Of a stretch of 7,013 nucleotides of DNA, positions 1-4,955 are shown one piece after another; positions within the stretch are counted from its first letter, which is position 1, and each line of letters opens with the position of its first letter. The position numbers were made by a program, and so were the translations under genes. The notes beneath the pieces were generated by a model, which was not told the origin of the DNA, ran no database searches, and worked only from the letters and a program-made list of their open reading frames with translations. The stretch spans positions 1-7,013 of the forward strand of contig JAIRNM010000169.1 in NCBI GenBank assembly GCA_031258055.1, in the 5' to 3' direction. This stretch comes from Bifidobacteriaceae bacterium (GTDB lineage Bacteria; Actinomycetota; Actinomycetes; Actinomycetales; WQXJ01).

Positions 1-143
1 TGACGGTCGGCTTCCGCTTCGACTGTGGCGCTCCAAACCGGCGCGAACCCGCTTGGGGGCCCGCTGAGCAGCAGAAGAGTCCGCGTGACCGGCCGGGCAA
101 GGACGTTGGCGTCCAAGAACGCGAGGAAGGGCTCGGCCGTCAC
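1..143 (-). CDS. PIN-domain toxin, N-terminal part (runs off the left edge)
   Basis: Only the first 47 codons lie in the window. The reverse strand reads from a GTG whose bases overlap the TGA of the upstream HTH gene (GTGA, 140-143), so the two are translationally coupled. The residues begin MTAEPFLAFLDANVLARP, the classic first strand of a PIN domain: Asp11 in FLDAN is the expected first metal-binding acidic residue. A second acidic cluster follows the VWSATVEAE segment (Glu42 or Glu44). PIN toxins are Mg-dependent ribonucleases that usually cut tRNA or mRNA and are neutralised by the antitoxin encoded just upstream. The remaining two thirds, with the other catalytic acids, lie outside the window, so it cannot be said whether the toxin is intact. 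The start and family are well supported; the target RNA is unknown. Confidence 0.8.
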   Translation of the reverse strand, partial: MTAEPFLAFLDANVLARPVTRTLLLLSGPPSGFAPVWSATVEAEADR

Positions 144-499
144 CCGAACAGTTCCGCCTCGACGTCCTCGGCGGAGTCCGCAGCAATCCTCTGGGCGAGT
201 TCCCGCCAGATCCGCTGGTACTCGGGGTACGGGATGCGATGCCGGTTGCCGACCATGACGGCGTGGATCTCGCCCTTGGCGACGCGGCGGGTGACGGTGG
301 AGCGAGACAGACCCAAGCGACGCCCAACCTGGGCTGGGGTCAGCATCCGGACGTCGGACGTGACGGTGACGGTCTCGCCCGCCTCAGCTGCGGCGCGCAC
401 ACGGCCCAGCAGGTCGCCGGCCCAGTTGGGCAGTGCGTCCGCAGCGGCGGGTGTTTGATCAACTTGGTCCGGGTCCAGTGTCATCAGAGCTTTACTCAC
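140..499 (-). CDS. Excisionase-type HTH antitoxin of a PIN toxin module
   Basis: The product is 119 residues. Residues about 51-97 form a MerR/excisionase-like winged helix (HTH_17 type): RMLTPAQVGRRLGLSRST is the helix-turn-helix, and the following VAKGEIHAVMVGNRHRI is the wing. The N-terminal 45 residues and the acidic tail ending AEDVEAELFG are the likely oligomerisation and toxin-binding parts. In actinobacteria this HTH type is commonly found directly before a PIN gene, as here, and probably both neutralises the toxin and represses the operon. The reading frame is open to a GTG at 505, but I prefer the GTG at 499. It lies 7 bases past a good -10 box (506-511), as expected for a leaderless mRNA, while 505 would directly abut the -10. 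An ATG at 484 is a third option, but no convincing Shine-Dalgarno sequence precedes it. Confidence 0.8.
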   Translation of the reverse strand: MSKALMTLDPDQVDQTPAAADALPNWAGDLLGRVRAAAEAGETVTVTSDVRMLTPAQVGRRLGLSRSTVTRRVAKGEIHAVMVGNRHRIPYPEYQRIWRELAQRIAADSAEDVEAELFG

Positions 500-505
500 G
501 AACAC

Positions 506-534
506 AGACTACGCCATCATGCGCAGATAGACAA
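506..534 (-). promoter_or_regulatory. Leaderless promoter of the HTH/PIN module
   Basis: Read on the minus strand, TTGTCT (529-534) and TAGTCT (506-511) are separated by exactly 17 bases, matching the sigma-70-type consensus well. The predicted transcription start falls on the GTG at 499, so the mRNA would have no leader, a common arrangement in actinobacteria. The promoter assignment is from sequence alone. Confidence 0.6.
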
Positions 535-548
535 CCGCCATCTGCGCA
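520..548. promoter_or_regulatory. 9-bp inverted repeat around the -35 box (probable operator)
   Basis: TGCGCAGAT (520-528) and ATCTGCGCA (540-548) are perfect inverse copies separated by 11 bases. The -35 box of the HTH/PIN promoter (529-534) lies in the spacer. The centre-to-centre distance is about two helical turns, which fits a dimeric DNA-binding protein. By position the HTH antitoxin itself is the obvious candidate for autoregulation; this is inference. Confidence 0.55.
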
Positions 549-737
549 GCACCGTTCAGCGACGCCGATACTGCACAGTCAGCCGCTCGACTTTCCCCCG
601 CTTCGAGTGTCAACGACCGGCCGCCAGCTTCACGAAGAACGAGGATCCGGGCCGATAGCATCAAGTGGTGACGATCCCCCACGAACGTCGAAGGCCGCCA
701 CTCGCAAAGCGGAGGCATCGACGGACCCCAGAGGCAG
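549..737. other. Intergenic region between divergent modules
   Basis: This stretch separates the minus-strand HTH/PIN module from the plus-strand DUF6414-like gene. It must hold the promoter of the latter, but only a weak candidate is visible: TAGCAT at 656-661, with no matching -35 box. No plausible small gene or RNA structure was recognised. Confidence 0.4.
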
Positions 738-1523
738 GTGAGCCGGGTGGCGGCAAGCGGTGACATGCACCCGGACAGCGCGAAGCTCGTCAAGGTGGTG
801 TATTTCGACGAGCAGTCTGCTTCGGACTACCTCGATATCGCAGTTGGCGGTCGGGCTACGTCGACCAGCGAAGACGTGAAAGAAAGGGCAGCCGAACTTC
901 AGGGCAAGGCTGAGGCCAAGGTGGCGGCCAGGTTGAGATGGCTGCCGTTCCTGGGTGGCGACGCCGAGGTCGGCGGCAGCGCTGCCATGTCGAGGGCCGG
1001 GCATAGCTTGCTGACCACCACGATCTCCAACACCATCCTTACCGACTACTTGGACGAGTCCGCCGGAGACGCACGGATTGAGGTTCTCAGCGGGTACAGG
1101 CTATTTGTTCCGGAGGAGTCGATGACGGCAACGAAGATGTACACCCCGTACATGATCATCGCCGACTTGAAGGATGTCGGCGTCGATCTATCGCGCCTGG
1201 ATGAAGCCCTAGCCCTGGCCAAGGGCTATTACGAGCTCCTTGCTGTGAGAACTGGCAGCGATGGCGAAGACAAGCGCATCCTGCGGTTCAACATCGCCGC
1301 TTTCAGAAACAACTACGTTCTGGCCGACCTGCCGAAGATGGACCTCGCTATACACGCGATCCTGGTCGGTCACGCCGCTGAGTCGCAACTCGTGATGAAG
1401 AACGAGATAGCTGGGACTTCCAGCGAACTGCCCACAGGCTACGATCTCATGAACGACGCTGGGCCGAAGGATGACCGGTTGGGCGTCTACGACGTGGTGC
1501 TCGCTGGAGTCGCACGTGGCTGA
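738..1523 (+). CDS. DUF6414-like protein, partner of an AAA+ ATPase
   Basis: The product is 261 residues with no signal peptide or membrane segment. Near the N-terminus is LVKVVYFDEQSASDYLDI (about 17-34), followed by an Ala/Lys/Glu-rich stretch (about 45-65) likely to be helical. Next come the Gly-rich FLGGDAEVGGS and TTTISNTILTDYL. This pattern, in particular the early VYFDEQSASDYL strand, resembles the DUF6414 family, whose function is unknown; the assignment is from memory of the family and is moderately secure. The start is uncertain: GTG 738 has GAGG only three bases upstream, and ATG 765 would give 252 residues beginning just before the conserved part. The last codons contain the ribosome-binding site and GTG start of the ATPase gene, an 8-base overlap, so the two proteins are made together and probably act together. 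No catalytic motif was recognised. Confidence 0.7.
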   Translation: MSRVAASGDMHPDSAKLVKVVYFDEQSASDYLDIAVGGRATSTSEDVKERAAELQGKAEAKVAARLRWLPFLGGDAEVGGSAAMSRAGHSLLTTTISNTILTDYLDESAGDARIEVLSGYRLFVPEESMTATKMYTPYMIIADLKDVGVDLSRLDEALALAKGYYELLAVRTGSDGEDKRILRFNIAAFRNNYVLADLPKMDLAIHAILVGHAAESQLVMKNEIAGTSSELPTGYDLMNDAGPKDDRLGVYDVVLAGVARG

Positions 1524-2697
1524 TCCCAAGGTCGTCATCTACTACGGGCCGGCTTCGGGACTGAAGACAGCTCTGGGGAAGAAGTCGTCCCAGGAGTTCG
1601 ACGGCATTCTCGAGATCGCCCATGAACAGGACGCACAGAGCAGGCGGGTAACCGTTGTCTCGGGCCCGCGCCAAGACGGACAGCCTGAGCCTGACCCCGC
1701 CGAGGCCGTCAAGCCCCGCCATTCCCGTGTATTGGCTGCTTCGAGCGATTATGCGAGCCTGAACGAGCATGTCATCTCCAATTTCGCTGGATTCGTCCGA
1801 GGCATCGGGGCTAAGAAGATTGTCCTGCACAACCCGCCCGCCCACGTCCATCGACAATTGACGAGGACGTTCGAGGACGTTCGCGTGGAGTCCTTCAGGT
1901 ACCCCCACATCAGCTTGGATGCGTTACGGCAAATCGGTGCTGGATTCAAGGACCGGATCGTCGGCCAGGAACGGGCGCTGGATCGACTCCTTGCCGCCCT
2001 TTATCCGTTGACTGCGCAAGGTCGGAGCAAACCGGTCGTGCTGATGTTCTGTGGACCGTCCGGTGTGGGCAAGACCGAGACAGCCAAGTTTGTCAACGGC
2101 GTCCTCGGCGGCACGCTCATGCGCAGGCAGTTCTCAATGTTCCACAGCGACAAGTTCGCCTCATACCTGTTTGGCGGCCACCATTCGGAGACATCGTTTG
2201 CGCACGACCTGCTCGACCGGGAATCGAGCGTCATCGTCCTCGACGAGTTCGACAAGGCCAATCAGGTCTTCCACGGCGCGTTCTACCAACTTTTCGACGA
2301 GGGCGTCTTCGAAGACAAGAACTACGAGGTGACGGTCGGCCCGGCCGTGATCATCTGCACATCGAACTATCGATCCGAAGAAGACGTTCGTGTCAACCTG
2401 GGCGACCCGCTTCACTCGAGGTTCGACGCCGTCATAGAGTTCAACGCGCTAACGACCGCCGCCGTCATGGCCGTCATCGACCGCCTGACCCAAGCGCGCT
2501 ACGACGCGCTCACACCCGACGAGCAAGCCAGGGTCGCCCTGGAGGGCGTGCGGAGCCTCCTGCGCGCCCACGCCCGAAAGCTGACCAACGTGCGCCGCAT
2601 CGGCAAGATGGTGGATGAGATGATGTCAATTATCCTGGTCCGCGCAGCCTTCGAACACACGACCGACGGCGTCTCAATGGCCCCAAGCGAGGGCTGA
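1516..2697 (+). CDS. ClpB/ClpA-type AAA+ ATPase (single AAA module with novel N-domain)
   Basis: The product is 393 residues. The reading frame is open from 1471, but the GTG at 1516 is chosen because GGAG (1506-1509) sits six bases before it and it overlaps the upstream stop. Residues 148-152 (IVGQE) begin an AAA_2 module: Walker A GPSGVGKT (180-187), Walker B VIVLDE (239-244), sensor 1 Asn284 in ICTSN, arginine finger Arg302 in HSRFD, and a sensor-2-like NVRR (358-361). All catalytic positions are present, so it should hydrolyse ATP, probably as a ring. Clp-family unfoldases usually carry two AAA modules or a ClpP-binding loop; here there is one module and no recognisable IGF-type loop. Residues 1-147 match no domain I know: an acidic/Pro-rich linker near 50-70, then an alternating strand/helix stretch with KKIVLHNPP near 100-108. 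The coupled DUF6414-like protein is the likely partner, adaptor or substrate. Confidence 0.85.
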   Translation: MADPKVVIYYGPASGLKTALGKKSSQEFDGILEIAHEQDAQSRRVTVVSGPRQDGQPEPDPAEAVKPRHSRVLAASSDYASLNEHVISNFAGFVRGIGAKKIVLHNPPAHVHRQLTRTFEDVRVESFRYPHISLDALRQIGAGFKDRIVGQERALDRLLAALYPLTAQGRSKPVVLMFCGPSGVGKTETAKFVNGVLGGTLMRRQFSMFHSDKFASYLFGGHHSETSFAHDLLDRESSVIVLDEFDKANQVFHGAFYQLFDEGVFEDKNYEVTVGPAVIICTSNYRSEEDVRVNLGDPLHSRFDAVIEFNALTTAAVMAVIDRLTQARYDALTPDEQARVALEGVRSLLRAHARKLTNVRRIGKMVDEMMSIILVRAAFEHTTDGVSMAPSEG

Positions 2698-2704
2698 ATT
2701 CAGC
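2693..2704. repeat. 12-bp perfect palindrome across the ATPase stop codon
   Basis: GCTGAATTCAGC reads the same on both strands, and its TGA (2695-2697) is the stop codon of the AAA+ gene. It is not followed by a T-tract, so it is not a standard terminator. It may be chance or a protein-binding site. Confidence 0.4.
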
Positions 2705-2970
2705 AACGGTCTTTCCGGTTGGCGATCAGCTACAGGTCGGGGTGGCCGTTCCGCCCGCTTGTGTGGGAACCACCGCCCTGATCGGGATGGCGTCCGCCAC
2801 CGGGCCGCAACCCGGAAGCGCGGGTGCCGACTCTCCATTTACCCTCCATATTGAGCGGCAACGAAGGACAGCCAGCGGTGCCCGACGGCACATGAAAACA
2901 GGAGTTGACCTGCAATGATGACAATTGTTGGCAACCCTCCACAAACCGTTGAAAAGGGCCGTCCTCAAAG
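2705..2970. other. Non-coding stretch before the tRNA fragment
   Basis: About 265 bases without a convincing gene: the reading frames on both strands are short and have no recognisable product. It holds a small GC hairpin (CCGGG/CCCGG near 2799-2814) and, at 2959-2977, a six-base stem CCGTCC/GGACGG enclosing TCAAAGC just before the tRNA-like end. If the tRNA fragment is an attachment site, this would be the end of the integrated element. Confidence 0.35.
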
Positions 2971-2975
2971 CGGAC

Positions 2976-3006
2976 GGTCATCGGTTCGAGTCCGATAGGT
3001 GGCTCA
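2976..3006 (+). other. tRNA 3'-end fragment (tRNA-Thr-like), probable attachment site
   Basis: The bases form a perfect T-arm: stem ATCGG (2980-2984), loop TTCGAGT (2985-2991), stem CCGAT (2992-2996). They are followed by a seven-base acceptor strand AGGTGGC (2997-3003), a discriminator T and CA. The preceding GGTC fits the end of a variable loop. The matching 5' acceptor strand GCCACCT and a D-arm are absent upstream, so this is the 3' end of a tRNA without its 5' half. Such fragments are the usual scar of tyrosine integrases that use a tRNA 3' end as attB and rebuild the intact tRNA at the other end. Acceptor sequence and U73 suggest tRNA-Thr, less surely. Orientation implies that the element lies to the left, on the side of the AAA+ operon, and the old chromosome to the right. 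Confidence 0.6.
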
Positions 3007-3015
3007 AATGCCCAG

Positions 3016-3053
3016 GTCAGACATGGTTTCTCAGAAGCCGTGCCTGACTTTAT
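3016..3053 (+). terminator. Rho-independent-type terminator after the tRNA fragment
   Basis: An 11-position stem pairs GTCAGACATGG (3016-3026) with CCGTGCCTGAC (3038-3048), with one A-C mismatch and one T-G pair. It has an 11-base loop that can fold further (TTC/GAA) and is followed by TTTAT. The position 12 bases past the tRNA end is where a tRNA terminator would be, supporting the view that this flank is the original chromosomal downstream region. Confidence 0.6.
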
Positions 3054-3061
3054 AGGTCCCG

Positions 3062-3083
3062 ACTCATCGTTTACTCATCGTTT
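3062..3083. repeat. Tandem 11-bp repeat
   Basis: ACTCATCGTTT occurs twice back to back (3062-3072 and 3073-3083). It is AT-richer than its surroundings and 56 bases past the tRNA fragment. Direct repeats near an attachment core can be integrase arm sites, but a simple local duplication is equally possible. Confidence 0.5.
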
Positions 3084-3148
3084 TGGATTGGTCGCCCCTG
3101 GGGCGCTCGGCACATGTTGAAGGGTGCTTGCACAATTGCGGTCATGCC

Positions 3149-3166
3149 ACGGTTCGGCGCAACCGT
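3149..3166. other. Perfect 6-bp hairpin downstream of the Abi remnant
   Basis: ACGGTT (3149-3154) pairs with AACCGT (3161-3166) around a six-base loop. It lies about 20 bases beyond the Abi stop on the minus strand and could be the remains of its terminator, although no T-tract follows. Confidence 0.3.
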
Positions 3167-3186
3167 CCCAGATCGGCTGATAGGAC

Positions 3187-3579
3187 TCAACGCCGGCCCT
3201 GGAGGGCGATGCCCGGTTGCCGGTCGATGTACCGCAAAGCCACAGCCACCTGCGGGCGAGCCAGAAGATCCTCGAAATCCCGCCAGTCTCCGAGCCAATC
3301 GGCCACTTCGGTGTTCATAAACCCGCACAGCGTCCGGGCGTCATCGAGCAATTGGTGCGGCGTGGTTCGCAAACGGGTGCCTTGGGCGGTGATCTGGCCT
3401 TTGAGCGGAAACCCGAAGATGACCGGTTCGCAGTGGTTCACCCGGTTCCTGGCCCAGTTCAGCCGCTTGGCCAGGGTGTACACCTGAGAGCGTGAATGAG
3501 GCGTCGCGGACCCGTCCGCTTGGAAGGCGGCTTTGACCGCCGGCGCCCAGGTTTCTGCCTCGCTTCGCCCACGACTGGC
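3187..3579 (-). pseudogene. Abi-family (AbiD/AbiF-like, HEPN motif) gene, 5' end missing
   Basis: On the minus strand a reading frame runs from a TGA at 3580-3582 down to the TGA at 3187, about 130 residues. Its first part, SEAETWAPAVKAAF, and then YTLAKRLNWARNRVNHCEP (motif RNRVNHCEP at 3424-3450) match the C-terminal half of Abi-like abortive-infection proteins. There a Trp-rich segment and Phe-Pro-like helix precede the conserved R-N-R-x2-H-x-E-P motif. This is the HEPN-type R-x4-H signature of RNases. Abi proteins of this kind are usually near 300 residues; the N-terminal half is not found upstream, and the match ends where an IS-like repeat starts. A GTG at 3483 could in principle start a 98-residue product, but that would discard the conserved Trp segment. 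I treat it as a remnant. Family assignment is moderately confident. Confidence 0.55.
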
Positions 3580-3605
3580 TCACTTGGACAATAGGTGGGC
3601 CACTT
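3576..3605. mobile_element. Possible insertion-sequence end (IS21-type repeat), remnant
   Basis: TGGCTCACTT (3576-3585) and TGGGCCACTT (3596-3605) are imperfect direct repeats with a 20-base period, separated by GGACAATAGG. Repeated TGGCTCACTT-type boxes resemble the multiple terminal repeats of IS21-family elements as I remember them. The boundary coincides with the point where the Abi gene loses its reading frame. No transposase gene is present, so at most this is a leftover end. Confidence 0.35.
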
Positions 3606-3946
3606 TTCAGGCTTTGCCAGAACGCTCTGGCTTGTTCGTGCGCATCAGCCTCCCGGACGCAGCTCTCGTCTCGTCAGCGGGTGGCGAGGGAAGCGGGAAG
3701 TCGGCCTGGTAGCTCGCGTCATGAGCTGCCATTCCGAAGAGCCTTCGGCTGCCTGCCGCGCCTTCAGGCTGGCGCGACGTCCGCGCCACTGTGCTCTGTT
3801 GACGCTGGCCTACCGGGGCGGGCTCGCTGCCGAAGGGTCGGCTGCCCCTGACTGCGAAGCGTCTGAGTTCGCATGAAAAGGCCCGGAACGCCCAACGGTT
3901 CCCGGCTGGTGGCCGTCGGATCGCGGGCACCGTCGGCGATCTGCCG
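3606..3946. other. Gap without a recognisable gene
   Basis: Reading frames on both strands are open for 80-145 codons, but their products are rich in Arg, Ser, Pro and Ala with no recognisable motif, as expected of high-GC non-coding DNA. A perfect six-base hairpin, GCCAGA/TCTGGC around ACGC, lies at 3616-3631. The stretch could be decayed insertion-sequence or Abi-flanking DNA. Confidence 0.35.
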
Positions 3947-3952
3947 TAGCAT
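3919..3952 (+). promoter_or_regulatory. Leaderless promoter and possible operator of the DUF433/DUF5615 module
   Basis: TAGCAT (3947-3952) ends six bases before the ATG at 3959, so transcription would begin at or next to the start codon. No good -35 is visible. A six-base inverted repeat, GATCGC (3919-3924) and GCGATC (3936-3941), with an 11-base spacer covers the place where a -35 would be. It is a plausible but unproven operator. Confidence 0.45.
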
Positions 3953-3958
3953 TGGACG

Positions 3959-4183
3959 ATGACGATGGGCCGGATTACAGCCAATGCCGCTGTGATGGCG
4001 GGGGCGCCGGTGGTGCGCGGCACGCGGATCACGGTTTCCGCCATTTTGGGGCAGTTGGCGGCAGGGGCGACGGTTGACGAGCTGCTCAGCGATTACCCGT
4101 CCCTGACGCGCGATGACGTGTACGCGGCGTTGGCGTTCGCGGCGGGGGCCATGCCGCAAGAGCGTCCCTTTGTGGCCGCATGA
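3959..4183 (+). CDS. DUF433-family antitoxin
   Basis: The product is 74 residues. It has the compact DUF433 pattern: GRITANAAVMAGAPVVRGTR (residues about 4-23) carries the hallmark G-x-P-V-x-[RK]-G-T-R-[IV] segment, followed by TVSAILGQLAAGATVDELLSD, and then YPSLTRDDVYAALAFA, a helix-turn-helix-like three-helix region. DUF433 proteins are small DNA-binding antitoxins usually paired with a DUF5615 PIN-like toxin, exactly the gene that follows with a 4-base ATGA overlap (4180-4183). The start at 3959 is supported by a -10 box six bases upstream (leaderless); the second ATG at 3962 would remove only one residue. It probably represses its own promoter. It looks intact and full length. Confidence 0.85.
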   Translation: MTMGRITANAAVMAGAPVVRGTRITVSAILGQLAAGATVDELLSDYPSLTRDDVYAALAFAAGAMPQERPFVAA

Positions 4184-4548
4184 GGTTCCTGGTCGACGAG
4201 AACCTCTCGCCGTTGGTCGCTCGCCTGCTTTCAGATGCCGGTGTGGACGCCGCGCATGTGCTGGACTGTGGTCTCGGCGGAGCGTCCGATGCCGAGTTGA
4301 GCGCCATCGCCGTAACGGAGGGCCGGACGATCATCTCGGCGGACAGCGATTTCGCCGCCATGCTTGCCCTGAGCCAGAACGTCGCGCCATCGCTGGTGTT
4401 GCTGCGTTCGGGCGACCATTTGAGGCCTCATCAGCAGGCGGAACTTCTGCTGGCGAATCTTCCAAGTTTGGCGGATGACCTAGCCGAGGGGGTGGTGGTG
4501 TCCTTGGGGCCTATGGGCATGAGGGTGCGGCCACTGCCGCTTCGGTGA
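4180..4548 (+). CDS. DUF5615 PIN-like toxin
   Basis: The product is 122 residues. It begins MRFLVDENLSPLVARLLSDAG, the diagnostic start of DUF5615 (Mut7-C/PIN-like) proteins, with Asp6 and Glu7 as the first acidic pair. Asp37 and Glu39 in GGASDAELSAIA, and Asp55 and Asp57 in IISADSDFA, complete the PIN-like acidic set expected to bind Mg. Like other PIN proteins it is predicted to be a ribonuclease held in check by the DUF433 antitoxin encoded immediately upstream (ATGA overlap). The C-terminal half, including NLPSLADDLAEGVVVSLG and the tail strand MRVRPLPLR, is also typical, so the gene appears intact. The RNA target cannot be predicted. Confidence 0.85.
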   Translation: MRFLVDENLSPLVARLLSDAGVDAAHVLDCGLGGASDAELSAIAVTEGRTIISADSDFAAMLALSQNVAPSLVLLRSGDHLRPHQQAELLLANLPSLADDLAEGVVVSLGPMGMRVRPLPLR

Positions 4549-4620
4549 CAGGCGCACATCATGGCGGCTGAACTGCCCGATGCCTGGGCGGGCGAGCAAA
4601 CACTTGCGGCGTGACAGACT

Positions 4621-4638
4621 AGTATCAATAGTGATATT
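4621..4638. promoter_or_regulatory. AT-rich inverted repeat at the hicAB start (probable HicB operator/promoter)
   Basis: AGTATCA (4621-4627) and TGATATT (4632-4638) form a 6-of-7 inverted repeat around ATAG, in an AT-rich island within GC-rich DNA. It sits right before GGAGG and the hicA start. Possible promoter boxes are TTGCGG (4604-4609) and AATAGT (4627-4632) with 17 bases between, which places the -10 inside the repeat. HicB with a ribbon-helix-helix domain commonly binds such short palindromes to repress hicAB. Confidence 0.5.
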
Positions 4639-4643
4639 GGAGG

Positions 4644-4955
4644 ATGATGGCGCGGGCGAAGAACCGGATTGACGCGATGCGAGCCAACCCCAAGGGGGTG
4701 CGGTTCGCGGATCTGGTCGCGTTGTGTCGAGTGTACTTCGGCGAGCCGCGCAAGACCTCCGGGTCGCACCAGGTCTATCGCACGCCATGGGCGGGCGATC
4801 CCCGCGACAACATCCAGGGCTTTCATGGCATGGCCAAGCCTTACCAGGTGCGACAGGTCTTGGCCGCCATAGAGCGGCTGGGGGAAGACCAGGCTAAGGC
4901 GGCGACCGGCCAGGCCGGCCAGATCGGCCAGGGCAACGAACGCGAGGAGGAATAA
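4644..4955 (+). CDS. hicA: HicA-family mRNA interferase toxin
   Basis: The product is 103 residues. HicA is a small double-stranded-RNA-binding-fold RNase that cleaves mRNA when freed from HicB. Residues about 19-80 give the HicA pattern: VRFADLVALCRVYFGEPRKT, then SGSHQVYRTP with the catalytic His42, and finally GMAKPYQVRQVLAAIE, the closing strand and helix. A 20-residue Gln/Ala/Glu-rich tail follows. The toxin precedes the antitoxin, the usual order for hicAB, and the stop overlaps the hicB start by one base (TAATG at 4953-4957). GGAGG (4639-4643) directly touches ATG 4644 and lies three bases from ATG 4647. Both spacings are short, so the second ATG, or a still later start, may be used, and translation may be weak. 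Confidence 0.85.
   Translation: MMARAKNRIDAMRANPKGVRFADLVALCRVYFGEPRKTSGSHQVYRTPWAGDPRDNIQGFHGMAKPYQVRQVLAAIERLGEDQAKAATGQAGQIGQGNEREEE

Noticed and set aside
2931..3004. A complete tRNA of 74 bases ending at the T-arm
   Set aside because: GCAACCC at 2931 pairs with only five of the seven acceptor bases, no D-arm can be formed, and the anticodon-like loop TCAAAGC lacks the invariant T at its second position.
3092..3104. CGCCCCTGGGGCG as a terminator
   Set aside because: The symmetric centre leaves no room for a proper loop and there is no T-tract on either side; it is probably just GC-rich sequence.
3607..4044. Minus-strand reading frame of 145 codons, considered as the missing N-terminal half of the Abi gene
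   Set aside because: Its product shows none of the Abi N-terminal features and it overlaps the start of the well-supported DUF433 gene.
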